From NCBI RefSeq assembly GCF_964204645.1, contig NC_134035.1, forward strand, positions 7,874,501 through 7,938,500: a DNA stretch of 64,000 bases. Direction: 5' to 3'. Shown here piece by piece: positions 51,297 to 61,486 of the stretch (position 1 is the stretch's first letter; every line of letters begins with the position of its first letter). The DNA is from Tubulanus polymorphus. Its lineage: Eukaryota > Nemertea > Palaeonemertea > Tubulaniformes > Tubulanidae. The notes below the pieces were generated by a model. The model was not told where the DNA came from and ran no database searches. It was given only the letters and a program-made list of their open reading frames with translations. The position numbers were made by a program, and so were the translations under genes.

Positions 51297-51733
51297 AACA
51301 AAACGTATCAATCTAACCGTTTTGATATTACCTTCTCGATAGGATCGCCACCTCAGCGAGGCATCCACTTTTTATGTCTCTTTTAACACAGTTTCAATTG
51401 CTCAACTGATAAAACCAGGTACAATTATCCATTCGCTCCATCGAAAGATGTAGAAACAAACGCCTTTCCCTTCGCTCAAGGATCGGCGTTGAATAAGGCG
51501 GAGGAAACTATGAGAACAGCTACTTAGCAACACAATCTGTGACGTCACATTACCAGAAAACATCCAATCTTCTATCTCTAACAAAGTATCGATTTGGGAA
51601 TATATCTGCGACAACAAAATTTTGACGGCTTCGTTCAACTAATGGCGAAAACGAACAAGCAAATAAACAAACAAATAAACGGCTGTTTACGAGTGCTTTT
51701 AATTTTTGAAATAAATCGAGCAAAATTTGAAAA

Positions 51734-51853
51734 AAGTCTACAGCACCCGGTATTCCCAGGCGGTCACCCATCCAAGTACTAACCGGGCCCGACGTTGCTT
51801 AACTTCGGTGATCGGACGAGAACCGGTGCTTTCAACGTGGTATGGCCGTAGAC
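51734..51853 (-). rRNA. RN5S: 5S rRNA, copy 95
   Basis: Step 555 bp, G-haplotype; duplicate of copy 64. Confidence 0.97.
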
Positions 51854-52288
51854 AACAAAACGTATCAATCTAACCGTTTTGATATTACCTTCTCGATAGG
51901 ATCGCCACCTCAGCGAGGCGTCCACTTTTTATGTCTCTTTTAACAGAGTTTCAATTGCTCAACTGATAAAACCAGGTACAATTATCCATTCGCTCCATCG
52001 AAAGATGTAGAAACAAACGCCTTTCCCGTCGCTCAAGGATCGGCGTTGAATAAGGCGGAGGAAACTATGAGAACAGCTACTTAGCAACACAATCTGTGAC
52101 GTCACATTACCAGAAAACATCCAATCTTCTATCTAACAAAGTATCGATTTGGGAATATATCTGCGACAACAAAATTTTGACAGCTTCGTTCAACTAATGG
52201 CGAAAACAAACAAGCAAATAAACAAACAAATAAACGGCTGTTTGCGAGTGCTTTTAATTTTTGAAATAAATCGAGCAAAATTTGAAAA

Positions 52289-52408
52289 AAGTCTACAGCA
52301 CCCGGTATTCCCAGGCGGTCACCCATCCAAGTACTAACCGGGCCCGACGTTGCTTAACTTCGGTGATCGGACGAGAACCGGTGCTTTCAACGTGGTATGG
52401 CCGTAGAC
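52289..52408 (-). rRNA. RN5S: 5S rRNA, copy 96
   Basis: Step 557 bp; duplicate of copy 65. Confidence 0.97.
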
Positions 52409-52845
52409 AACAAAACGTATCAATCTAACCGTTTTGATATTACCTTCTCGATAGGATCGCCACCTCAGCGAGGCATCCACTTTTTATGTCTCTTTTAACA
52501 CAGTTTCAATTGCTCAACTGATAAAACCAGGTACAATTATCCATTCGCTCCATCGAAAGATGTAGAAACAAACGCCTTTCCCTTCGCTCAAGGATCGGCG
52601 TTGAATAAGGCGGAGGAAACTATGAGAACAGCTACTTAGCAACACAATCTGTGACGTCACATTACCAGAAAACATCCAATCTTCTATCTCTAACAAAGTA
52701 TCGATTTGGGAATATATCTGCGACAACAAAATTTTGACGGCTTCGTTCAACTAATGGCGAAAACGAACAAGCAAATAAACAAACAAATAAACGGCTGTTT
52801 ACGAGTGCTTTTAATTTTTGAAATAAATCGAGCAAAATTTGAAAA

Positions 52846-52965
52846 AAGTCTACAGCACCCGGTATTCCCAGGCGGTCACCCATCCAAGTACTAACCGGGC
52901 CCGACGTTGCTTAACTTCGGTGATCGGACGAGAACCGGTGCTTTCAACGTGGTATGGCCGTAGAC
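52846..52965 (-). rRNA. RN5S: 5S rRNA, copy 97
   Basis: Step 526 bp; duplicate of copy 66. Confidence 0.97.
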
Positions 52966-53371
52966 AACAAAACGTATCAATCTAACCGTTTTGATATTAC
53001 CTTCACTTTTTATGTCTCTTTTAACACAGTTTCAATTGCTCAACTGATAAAACCAGGTACAATTATCCATTCGCTCCATCGAAAGATGTAGAAACAAACG
53101 CCTTTCCCTTCGCTCAAGGATCGGCGTTGAATAAGGCGGAGGAAACTATGAGAACAGCTACTTAGCAACACAATCTGTGACGTCACATTACCAGAAAACA
53201 TCCAATCTTCTATCTCTAACAAAGTATCGATTTGGGAATATATCTGCGACAACAAAATTTTGACGGCTTCGTTCAACTAATGGCGAAAACGAACAAGCAA
53301 ATAAACAAACAAATAAACGGCTGTTTACGAGTGCTTTTAATTTTTGAAATAAATCGAGCAAAATTTGAAAA

Positions 53372-53491
53372 AAGTCTACAGCACCCGGTATTCCCAGGCG
53401 GTCACCCATCCAAGTACTAACCGGGCCCGACGTTGCTTAACTTCGGTGATCGGACGAGAACCGGTGCTTTCAACGTGGTATGGCCGTAGAC
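53372..53491 (-). rRNA. RN5S: 5S rRNA, copy 98
   Basis: Step 526 bp; duplicate of copy 67. Confidence 0.97.
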
Positions 53492-53897
53492 AACAAAACG
53501 TATCAATCTAACCGTTTTGATATTACCTTCACTTTTTATGTCTCTTTTAACACAGTTTCAATTGCTCAACTGATAAAACCAGGTACAATTATCCATTCGC
53601 TCCATCGAAAGATGTAGAAACAAACGCCTTTCCCTTCGCTCAAGGATCGGCGTTGAATAAGGCGGAGGAAACTATGAGAACAGCTACTTAGCAACACAAT
53701 CTGTGACGTCACATTACCAGAAAACATCCAATCTTCTATCTCTAACAAAGTATCGATTTGGGAATATATCTGCGACAACAAAATTTTGACGGCTTCGTTC
53801 AACTAATGGCGAAAACGAACAAGCAAATAAACAAACAAATAAACGGCTGTTTACGAGTGCTTTTAATTTTTGAAATAAATCGAGCAAAATTTGAAAA

Positions 53898-54017
53898 AAG
53901 TCTACAGCACCCGGTATTCCCAGGCGGTCACCCATCCAAGTACTAACCGGGCCCGACGTTGCTTAACTTCGGTGATCGGACGAGAACCGGTGCTTTCAAC
54001 GTGGTATGGCCGTAGAC
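53898..54017 (-). rRNA. RN5S: 5S rRNA, copy 99
   Basis: Step 557 bp; duplicate of copy 68. Confidence 0.97.
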
Positions 54018-54454
54018 AACAAAACGTATCAATCTAACCGTTTTGATATTACCTTCTCGATAGGATCGCCACCTCAGCGAGGCATCCACTTTTTATGTCT
54101 CTTTTAACACAGTTTCAATTGCTCAACTGATAAAACCAGGTACAATTATCCATTCGCTCCATCGAAAGATGTAGAAACAAACGCCTTTCCCTTCGCTCAA
54201 GGATCGGCGTTGAATAAGGCGGAGGAAACTATGAGAACAGCTACTTAGCAACACAATCTGTGACGTCACATTACCAGAAAACATCCAATCTTCTATCTCT
54301 AACAAAGTATCGATTTGGGAATATATCTGCGACAACAAAATTTTGACGGCTTCGTTCAACTAATGGCGAAAACGAACAAGCAAATAAACAAACAAATAAA
54401 CGGCTGTTTACGAGTGCTTTTAATTTTTGAAATAAATCGAGCAAAATTTGAAAA

Positions 54455-54574
54455 AAGTCTACAGCACCCGGTATTCCCAGGCGGTCACCCATCCAAGTAC
54501 TAACCGGGCCCGACGTTGCTTAACTTCGGTGATCGGACGAGAACCGGTGCTTTCAACGTGGTATGGCCGTAGAC
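54455..54574 (-). rRNA. RN5S: 5S rRNA, copy 100
   Basis: Step 555 bp, G-haplotype; duplicate of copy 69. Confidence 0.97.
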
Positions 54575-55009
54575 AACAAAACGTATCAATCTAACCGTTT
54601 TGATATTACCTTCTCGATAGGATCGCCACCTCAGCGAGGCGTCCACTTTTTATGTCTCTTTTAACAGAGTTTCAATTGCTCAACTGATAAAACCAGGTAC
54701 AATTATCCATTCGCTCCATCGAAAGATGTAGAAACAAACGCCTTTCCCGTCGCTCAAGGATCGGCGTTGAATAAGGCGGAGGAAACTATGAGAACAGCTA
54801 CTTAGCAACACAATCTGTGACGTCACATTACCAGAAAACATCCAATCTTCTATCTAACAAAGTATCGATTTGGGAATATATCTGCGACAACAAAATTTTG
54901 ACAGCTTCGTTCAACTAATGGCGAAAACAAACAAGCAAATAAACAAACAAATAAACGGCTGTTTGCGAGTGCTTTTAATTTTTGAAATAAATCGAGCAAA
55001 ATTTGAAAA

Positions 55010-55129
55010 AAGTCTACAGCACCCGGTATTCCCAGGCGGTCACCCATCCAAGTACTAACCGGGCCCGACGTTGCTTAACTTCGGTGATCGGACGAGAACC
55101 GGTGCTTTCAACGTGGTATGGCCGTAGAC
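55010..55129 (-). rRNA. RN5S: 5S rRNA, copy 101
   Basis: Step 557 bp; duplicate of copy 70. Confidence 0.97.
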
Positions 55130-55566
55130 AACAAAACGTATCAATCTAACCGTTTTGATATTACCTTCTCGATAGGATCGCCACCTCAGCGAGGCATCCA
55201 CTTTTTATGTCTCTTTTAACACAGTTTCAATTGCTCAACTGATAAAACCAGGTACAATTATCCATTCGCTCCATCGAAAGATGTAGAAACAAACGCCTTT
55301 CCCTTCGCTCAAGGATCGGCGTTGAATAAGGCGGAGGAAACTATGAGAACAGCTACTTAGCAACACAATCTGTGACGTCACATTACCAGAAAACATCCAA
55401 TCTTCTATCTCTAACAAAGTATCGATTTGGGAATATATCTGCGACAACAAAATTTTGACGGCTTCGTTCAACTAATGGCGAAAACGAACAAGCAAATAAA
55501 CAAACAAATAAACGGCTGTTTACGAGTGCTTTTAATTTTTGAAATAAATCGAGCAAAATTTGAAAA

Positions 55567-55686
55567 AAGTCTACAGCACCCGGTATTCCCAGGCGGTCAC
55601 CCATCCAAGTACTAACCGGGCCCGACGTTGCTTAACTTCGGTGATCGGACGAGAACCGGTGCTTTCAACGTGGTATGGCCGTAGAC
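55567..55686 (-). rRNA. RN5S: 5S rRNA, copy 102
   Basis: Step 526 bp; duplicate of copy 71. Confidence 0.97.
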
Positions 55687-56092
55687 AACAAAACGTATCA
55701 ATCTAACCGTTTTGATATTACCTTCACTTTTTATGTCTCTTTTAACACAGTTTCAATTGCTCAACTGATAAAACCAGGTACAATTATCCATTCGCTCCAT
55801 CGAAAGATGTAGAAACAAACGCCTTTCCCTTCGCTCAAGGATCGGCGTTGAATAAGGCGGAGGAAACTATGAGAACAGCTACTTAGCAACACAATCTGTG
55901 ACGTCACATTACCAGAAAACATCCAATCTTCTATCTCTAACAAAGTATCGATTTGGGAATATATCTGCGACAACAAAATTTTGACGGCTTCGTTCAACTA
56001 ATGGCGAAAACGAACAAGCAAATAAACAAACAAATAAACGGCTGTTTACGAGTGCTTTTAATTTTTGAAATAAATCGAGCAAAATTTGAAAA

Positions 56093-56212
56093 AAGTCTAC
56101 AGCACCCGGTATTCCCAGGCGGTCACCCATCCAAGTACTAACCGGGCCCGACGTTGCTTAACTTCGGTGATCGGACGAGAACCGGTGCTTTCAACGTGGT
56201 ATGGCCGTAGAC
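56093..56212 (-). rRNA. RN5S: 5S rRNA, copy 103
   Basis: Step 526 bp; duplicate of copy 72. Confidence 0.97.
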
Positions 56213-56618
56213 AACAAAACGTATCAATCTAACCGTTTTGATATTACCTTCACTTTTTATGTCTCTTTTAACACAGTTTCAATTGCTCAACTGATAAAAC
56301 CAGGTACAATTATCCATTCGCTCCATCGAAAGATGTAGAAACAAACGCCTTTCCCTTCGCTCAAGGATCGGCGTTGAATAAGGCGGAGGAAACTATGAGA
56401 ACAGCTACTTAGCAACACAATCTGTGACGTCACATTACCAGAAAACATCCAATCTTCTATCTCTAACAAAGTATCGATTTGGGAATATATCTGCGACAAC
56501 AAAATTTTGACGGCTTCGTTCAACTAATGGCGAAAACGAACAAGCAAATAAACAAACAAATAAACGGCTGTTTACGAGTGCTTTTAATTTTTGAAATAAA
56601 TCGAGCAAAATTTGAAAA

Positions 56619-56738
56619 AAGTCTACAGCACCCGGTATTCCCAGGCGGTCACCCATCCAAGTACTAACCGGGCCCGACGTTGCTTAACTTCGGTGATCGG
56701 ACGAGAACCGGTGCTTTCAACGTGGTATGGCCGTAGAC
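56619..56738 (-). rRNA. RN5S: 5S rRNA, copy 104
   Basis: Step 557 bp; duplicate of copy 73. Confidence 0.97.
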
Positions 56739-57175
56739 AACAAAACGTATCAATCTAACCGTTTTGATATTACCTTCTCGATAGGATCGCCACCTCAGCG
56801 AGGCATCCACTTTTTATGTCTCTTTTAACACAGTTTCAATTGCTCAACTGATAAAACCAGGTACAATTATCCATTCGCTCCATCGAAAGATGTAGAAACA
56901 AACGCCTTTCCCTTCGCTCAAGGATCGGCGTTGAATAAGGCGGAGGAAACTATGAGAACAGCTACTTAGCAACACAATCTGTGACGTCACATTACCAGAA
57001 AACATCCAATCTTCTATCTCTAACAAAGTATCGATTTGGGAATATATCTGCGACAACAAAATTTTGACGGCTTCGTTCAACTAATGGCGAAAACGAACAA
57101 GCAAATAAACAAACAAATAAACGGCTGTTTACGAGTGCTTTTAATTTTTGAAATAAATCGAGCAAAATTTGAAAA

Positions 57176-57295
57176 AAGTCTACAGCACCCGGTATTCCCA
57201 GGCGGTCACCCATCCAAGTACTAACCGGGCCCGACGTTGCTTAACTTCGGTGATCGGACGAGAACCGGTGCTTTCAACGTGGTATGGCCGTAGAC
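57176..57295 (-). rRNA. RN5S: 5S rRNA, copy 105
   Basis: Step 555 bp. Mosaic spacer: GCGTCC and AACAGAG but CCCTTCG, unlike its partner copy 74. Confidence 0.97.
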
Positions 57296-57730
57296 AACAA
57301 AACGTATCAATCTAACCGTTTTGATATTACCTTCTCGATAGGATCGCCACCTCAGCGAGGCGTCCACTTTTTATGTCTCTTTTAACAGAGTTTCAATTGC
57401 TCAACTGATAAAACCAGGTACAATTATCCATTCGCTCCATCGAAAGATGTAGAAACAAACGCCTTTCCCTTCGCTCAAGGATCGGCGTTGAATAAGGCGG
57501 AGGAAACTATGAGAACAGCTACTTAGCAACACAATCTGTGACGTCACATTACCAGAAAACATCCAATCTTCTATCTAACAAAGTATCGATTTGGGAATAT
57601 ATCTGCGACAACAAAATTTTGACAGCTTCGTTCAACTAATGGCGAAAACAAACAAGCAAATAAACAAACAAATAAACGGCTGTTTGCGAGTGCTTTTAAT
57701 TTTTGAAATAAATCGAGCAAAATTTGAAAA

Positions 57731-57850
57731 AAGTCTACAGCACCCGGTATTCCCAGGCGGTCACCCATCCAAGTACTAACCGGGCCCGACGTTGCTTAAC
57801 TTCGGTGATCGGACGAGAACCGGTGCTTTCAACGTGGTATGGCCGTAGAC
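57731..57850 (-). rRNA. RN5S: 5S rRNA, copy 106
   Basis: Step 557 bp; last gene matching the 17003-bp offset (partner copy 75, which has a 555-bp step). Confidence 0.97.
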
Positions 57851-58287
57851 AACAAAACGTATCAATCTAACCGTTTTGATATTACCTTCTCGATAGGATC
57901 GCCACCTCAGCGAGGCATCCACTTTTTATGTCTCTTTTAACACAGTTTCAATTGCTCAACTGATAAAACCAGGTACAATTATCCATTCGCTCCATCGAAA
58001 GATGTAGAAACAAACGCCTTTCCCTTCGCTCAAGGATCGGCGTTGAATAAGGCGGAGGAAACTATGAGAACAGCTACTTAGCAACACAATCTGTGACGTC
58101 ACATTACCAGAAAACATCCAATCTTCTATCTCTAACAAAGTATCGATTTGGGAATATATCTGCGACAACAAAATTTTGACGGCTTCGTTCAACTAATGGC
58201 GAAAACGAACAAGCAAATAAACAAACAAATAAACGGCTGTTTACGAGTGCTTTTAATTTTTGAAATAAATCGAGCAAAATTTGAAAA

Positions 58288-58407
58288 AAGTCTACAGCAC
58301 CCGGTATTCCCAGGCGGTCACCCATCCAAGTACTAACCGGGCCCGACGTTGCTTAACTTCGGTGATCGGACGAGAACCGGTGCTTTCAACGTGGTATGGC
58401 CGTAGAC
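58288..58407 (-). rRNA. RN5S: 5S rRNA, copy 107
   Basis: Step 526 bp, a single short unit where the 2721-bp period has two. Confidence 0.97.
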
Positions 58408-58813
58408 AACAAAACGTATCAATCTAACCGTTTTGATATTACCTTCACTTTTTATGTCTCTTTTAACACAGTTTCAATTGCTCAACTGATAAAACCAGGT
58501 ACAATTATCCATTCGCTCCATCGAAAGATGTAGAAACAAACGCCTTTCCCTTCGCTCAAGGATCGGCGTTGAATAAGGCGGAGGAAACTATGAGAACAGC
58601 TACTTAGCAACACAATCTGTGACGTCACATTACCAGAAAACATCCAATCTTCTATCTCTAACAAAGTATCGATTTGGGAATATATCTGCGACAACAAAAT
58701 TTTGACGGCTTCGTTCAACTAATGGCGAAAACGAACAAGCAAATAAACAAACAAATAAACGGCTGTTTACGAGTGCTTTTAATTTTTGAAATAAATCGAG
58801 CAAAATTTGAAAA

Positions 58814-58933
58814 AAGTCTACAGCACCCGGTATTCCCAGGCGGTCACCCATCCAAGTACTAACCGGGCCCGACGTTGCTTAACTTCGGTGATCGGACGAG
58901 AACCGGTGCTTTCAACGTGGTATGGCCGTAGAC
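58814..58933 (-). rRNA. RN5S: 5S rRNA, copy 108
   Basis: Step 557 bp. Confidence 0.97.
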
Positions 58934-59370
58934 AACAAAACGTATCAATCTAACCGTTTTGATATTACCTTCTCGATAGGATCGCCACCTCAGCGAGGCA
59001 TCCACTTTTTATGTCTCTTTTAACACAGTTTCAATTGCTCAACTGATAAAACCAGGTACAATTATCCATTCGCTCCATCGAAAGATGTAGAAACAAACGC
59101 CTTTCCCTTCGCTCAAGGATCGGCGTTGAATAAGGCGGAGGAAACTATGAGAACAGCTACTTAGCAACACAATCTGTGACGTCACATTACCAGAAAACAT
59201 CCAATCTTCTATCTCTAACAAAGTATCGATTTGGGAATATATCTGCGACAACAAAATTTTGACGGCTTCGTTCAACTAATGGCGAAAACGAACAAGCAAA
59301 TAAACAAACAAATAAACGGCTGTTTACGAGTGCTTTTAATTTTTGAAATAAATCGAGCAAAATTTGAAAA

Positions 59371-59490
59371 AAGTCTACAGCACCCGGTATTCCCAGGCGG
59401 TCACCCATCCAAGTACTAACCGGGCCCGACGTTGCTTAACTTCGGTGATCGGACGAGAACCGGTGCTTTCAACGTGGTATGGCCGTAGAC
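59371..59490 (-). rRNA. RN5S: 5S rRNA, copy 109
   Basis: Step 555 bp, G-haplotype spacer. Confidence 0.97.
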
Positions 59491-59925
59491 AACAAAACGT
59501 ATCAATCTAACCGTTTTGATATTACCTTCTCGATAGGATCGCCACCTCAGCGAGGCGTCCACTTTTTATGTCTCTTTTAACAGAGTTTCAATTGCTCAAC
59601 TGATAAAACCAGGTACAATTATCCATTCGCTCCATCGAAAGATGTAGAAACAAACGCCTTTCCCGTCGCTCAAGGATCGGCGTTGAATAAGGCGGAGGAA
59701 ACTATGAGAACAGCTACTTAGCAACACAATCTGTGACGTCACATTACCAGAAAACATCCAATCTTCTATCTAACAAAGTATCGATTTGGGAATATATCTG
59801 CGACAACAAAATTTTGACAGCTTCGTTCAACTAATGGCGAAAACAAACAAGCAAATAAACAAACAAATAAACGGCTGTTTGCGAGTGCTTTTAATTTTTG
59901 AAATAAATCGAGCAAAATTTGAAAA

Positions 59926-60045
59926 AAGTCTACAGCACCCGGTATTCCCAGGCGGTCACCCATCCAAGTACTAACCGGGCCCGACGTTGCTTAACTTCGG
60001 TGATCGGACGAGAACCGGTGCTTTCAACGTGGTATGGCCGTAGAC
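59926..60045 (-). rRNA. RN5S: 5S rRNA, copy 110
   Basis: Step 557 bp. Confidence 0.97.
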
Positions 60046-60482
60046 AACAAAACGTATCAATCTAACCGTTTTGATATTACCTTCTCGATAGGATCGCCAC
60101 CTCAGCGAGGCATCCACTTTTTATGTCTCTTTTAACACAGTTTCAATTGCTCAACTGATAAAACCAGGTACAATTATCCATTCGCTCCATCGAAAGATGT
60201 AGAAACAAACGCCTTTCCCTTCGCTCAAGGATCGGCGTTGAATAAGGCGGAGGAAACTATGAGAACAGCTACTTAGCAACACAATCTGTGACGTCACATT
60301 ACCAGAAAACATCCAATCTTCTATCTCTAACAAAGTATCGATTTGGGAATATATCTGCGACAACAAAATTTTGACGGCTTCGTTCAACTAATGGCGAAAA
60401 CGAACAAGCAAATAAACAAACAAATAAACGGCTGTTTACGAGTGCTTTTAATTTTTGAAATAAATCGAGCAAAATTTGAAAA

Positions 60483-60602
60483 AAGTCTACAGCACCCGGT
60501 ATTCCCAGGCGGTCACCCATCCAAGTACTAACCGGGCCCGACGTTGCTTAACTTCGGTGATCGGACGAGAACCGGTGCTTTCAACGTGGTATGGCCGTAG
60601 AC
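60483..60602 (-). rRNA. RN5S: 5S rRNA, copy 111 (outermost at the right edge)
   Basis: Complete gene with normal TATA-like box, T6 terminator and the first 266 bp of upstream spacer, including the CRE palindrome (60845-60856). The spacer is cut at 60868. It should be as competent as the others, since all known control elements are present. Confidence 0.97.
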
Positions 60603-60868
60603 AACAAAACGTATCAATCTAACCGTTTTGATATTACCTTCTCGATAGGATCGCCACCTCAGCGAGGCATCCACTTTTTATGTCTCTTTTAACACAGTTT
60701 CAATTGCTCAACTGATAAAACCAGGTACAATTATCCATTCGCTCCATCGAAAGATGTAGAAACAAACGCCTTTCCCTTCGCTCAAGGATCGGCGTTGAAT
60801 AAGGCGGAGGAAACTATGAGAACAGCTACTTAGCAACACAATCTGTGACGTCACATTACCAGAAAACA

Positions 60869-61034
60869 TACCTTCTCGATAGGATCGCCACCTCAGCGAG
60901 GCATCCACTTTAATTTCATATCTCAGTTTCCTGCTGAGCTCCGTCGATGAATAAACACGGTTATATTTACCGTCGGTCGGCCACTCAAACGCATAAGACC
61001 AGGTACGATTATTTTTTCGCTCCATCGACGATGG
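60869..61034 (-). repeat. Diverged, partial 5S spacer at the array edge
   Basis: After the break at 60868 the sequence restarts with 43 bases identical to the promoter-proximal spacer (60869-60911, from TACCTTCTCG to CCACTTT). It then diverges but stays alignable: CATATCTC, CAGTTTCCTGCT and later GACCAGGTACGATTA and CGCTCCATCGA match the regular spacer's TATGTCTC, CAGTTTCAATTGCT, AACCAGGTACAATTA and CGCTCCATCGA. It carries about 40 extra bases (roughly 60944-60985) that the array spacer lacks. No 5S gene follows. It is either a relic of an older spacer type or a truncated terminal unit. Confidence 0.75.
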
Positions 61035-61400
61035 ACATAAAGTGAAAACATTAGCCCGCTGGGACTTAAGCCCTAAGTGGGCTGAAAAACGATTGATTCT
61101 TTTCTGACGCGGGCGGGCGGGTGCATACGGCTTCTTGATTCGTATTACTGACACTTTTTATGACGTGGTCGTTAACGGAAAGTTCGTTATAAAGGGGTTG
61201 TTGCTTCCGATATTTAACTAAAAGAAGTCTAAGGAGGATTGAAAATATCATTGCAGCCTTCAAAATCTTTATCAAATCATCGAGTCCATGCAGCCAGTTG
61301 GAGGATAGTGTGTATGACAGGTAGTCAAAACATATTCCTGAGGCTGCTCATGATTTTGACAAAAAGTCAACATAAAACAAGATAGTTCGCTTAATGATTT
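61035..61400. other. Intergenic region between 5S array edge and RPL12 3' end
   Basis: No gene is recognised. It contains the hairpin at 61053-61083, a GC-rich GCGGGCGGGCGGG run (about 61109-61122) and otherwise AT-rich sequence. A minus-strand open frame (60708-61154) runs through it into the diverged spacer; its product is not recognised and I do not call it a gene. Confidence 0.6.
61053..61083. repeat. Hairpin-forming inverted repeat
   Basis: AGCCCGCT (61053-61060) pairs with AGTGGGCT (61076-61083) through one G-T pair, and GGG (61061-61063) with CCC (61071-61073), leaving a 7-nt loop and a 2-nt bulge. It does not resemble the histone 3' stem-loop. Role unknown. Confidence 0.5.
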
Positions 61401-61408
61401 TTCAATTT

Positions 61409-61414
61409 TTTATT
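61409..61414 (-). promoter_or_regulatory. RPL12: AATAAA polyadenylation signal of RPL12
   Basis: AATAAA on the minus strand, 67 bp after the TAA stop and in a T-rich setting. Cleavage would be expected about 10-30 bases further, at roughly 61380-61400, leaving near 0.8 kb to the first 5S gene. Confidence 0.75.
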
Positions 61415-61480
61415 GAAGATTTTTTTCACAATTTTTTTCTCATGAAAGCAGTGACATTCCACTAGTTACAACGTTTGGGG

Positions 61481-61486
61481 TTATTC
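61481..61486 (-). CDS. RPL12: RPL12 terminal exon: Glu codon and stop
   Basis: The acceptor TTGTATCTTTTCAG is followed directly by GAATAA. The exon thus codes a single residue and the stop, then runs into the 3' UTR. The polyadenylation signal 67 bp on supports this as the true last exon. Confidence 0.82.
   Translation of the reverse strand, partial: E

Larger units (their letters stand above)
41271..58063. repeat. Segmental duplication B, right copy
   Basis: Directly follows the left copy, so the pair is a tandem duplication of about 31 units, as produced by one large unequal exchange. Confidence 0.92.
1..60868 (-). repeat. 5S rDNA tandem array, 111 complete gene copies
   Basis: A head-to-tail array of a roughly 557-bp unit, each unit being one 120-bp 5S gene plus a spacer of about 406-438 bp. 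All copies point the same way (minus). The 110 gene-to-gene steps are 557 (59), 526 (27), 555 (23) and 558 bp (1). The 526-bp steps lack 31 bp just upstream of the TATA-like box; the 555-bp steps lack one CT in CTATCTCTAAC. No foreign gene, transposon or inverted unit was seen. The window opens mid-spacer, so the array extends to the left; its right end is at 60868, where the spacer breaks off. The spacers hold no gene I can support. Homogeneity with a few shared spacer variants is what concerted evolution by unequal crossing-over and gene conversion produces. Confidence 0.98.

Noticed and set aside
1-60868. CRISPR-like or satellite array with unique spacers
   Set aside because: The whole unit is repeated, including the inter-gene DNA, and contains a bona fide 5S gene. 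There are no unique spacers.
60708-61154. 148-aa minus-strand ORF as a gene
   Set aside because: Its C-terminal third is regular spacer sequence and its remainder has no recognised homology, splice sites or promoter. It is kept only as a finding about the edge.
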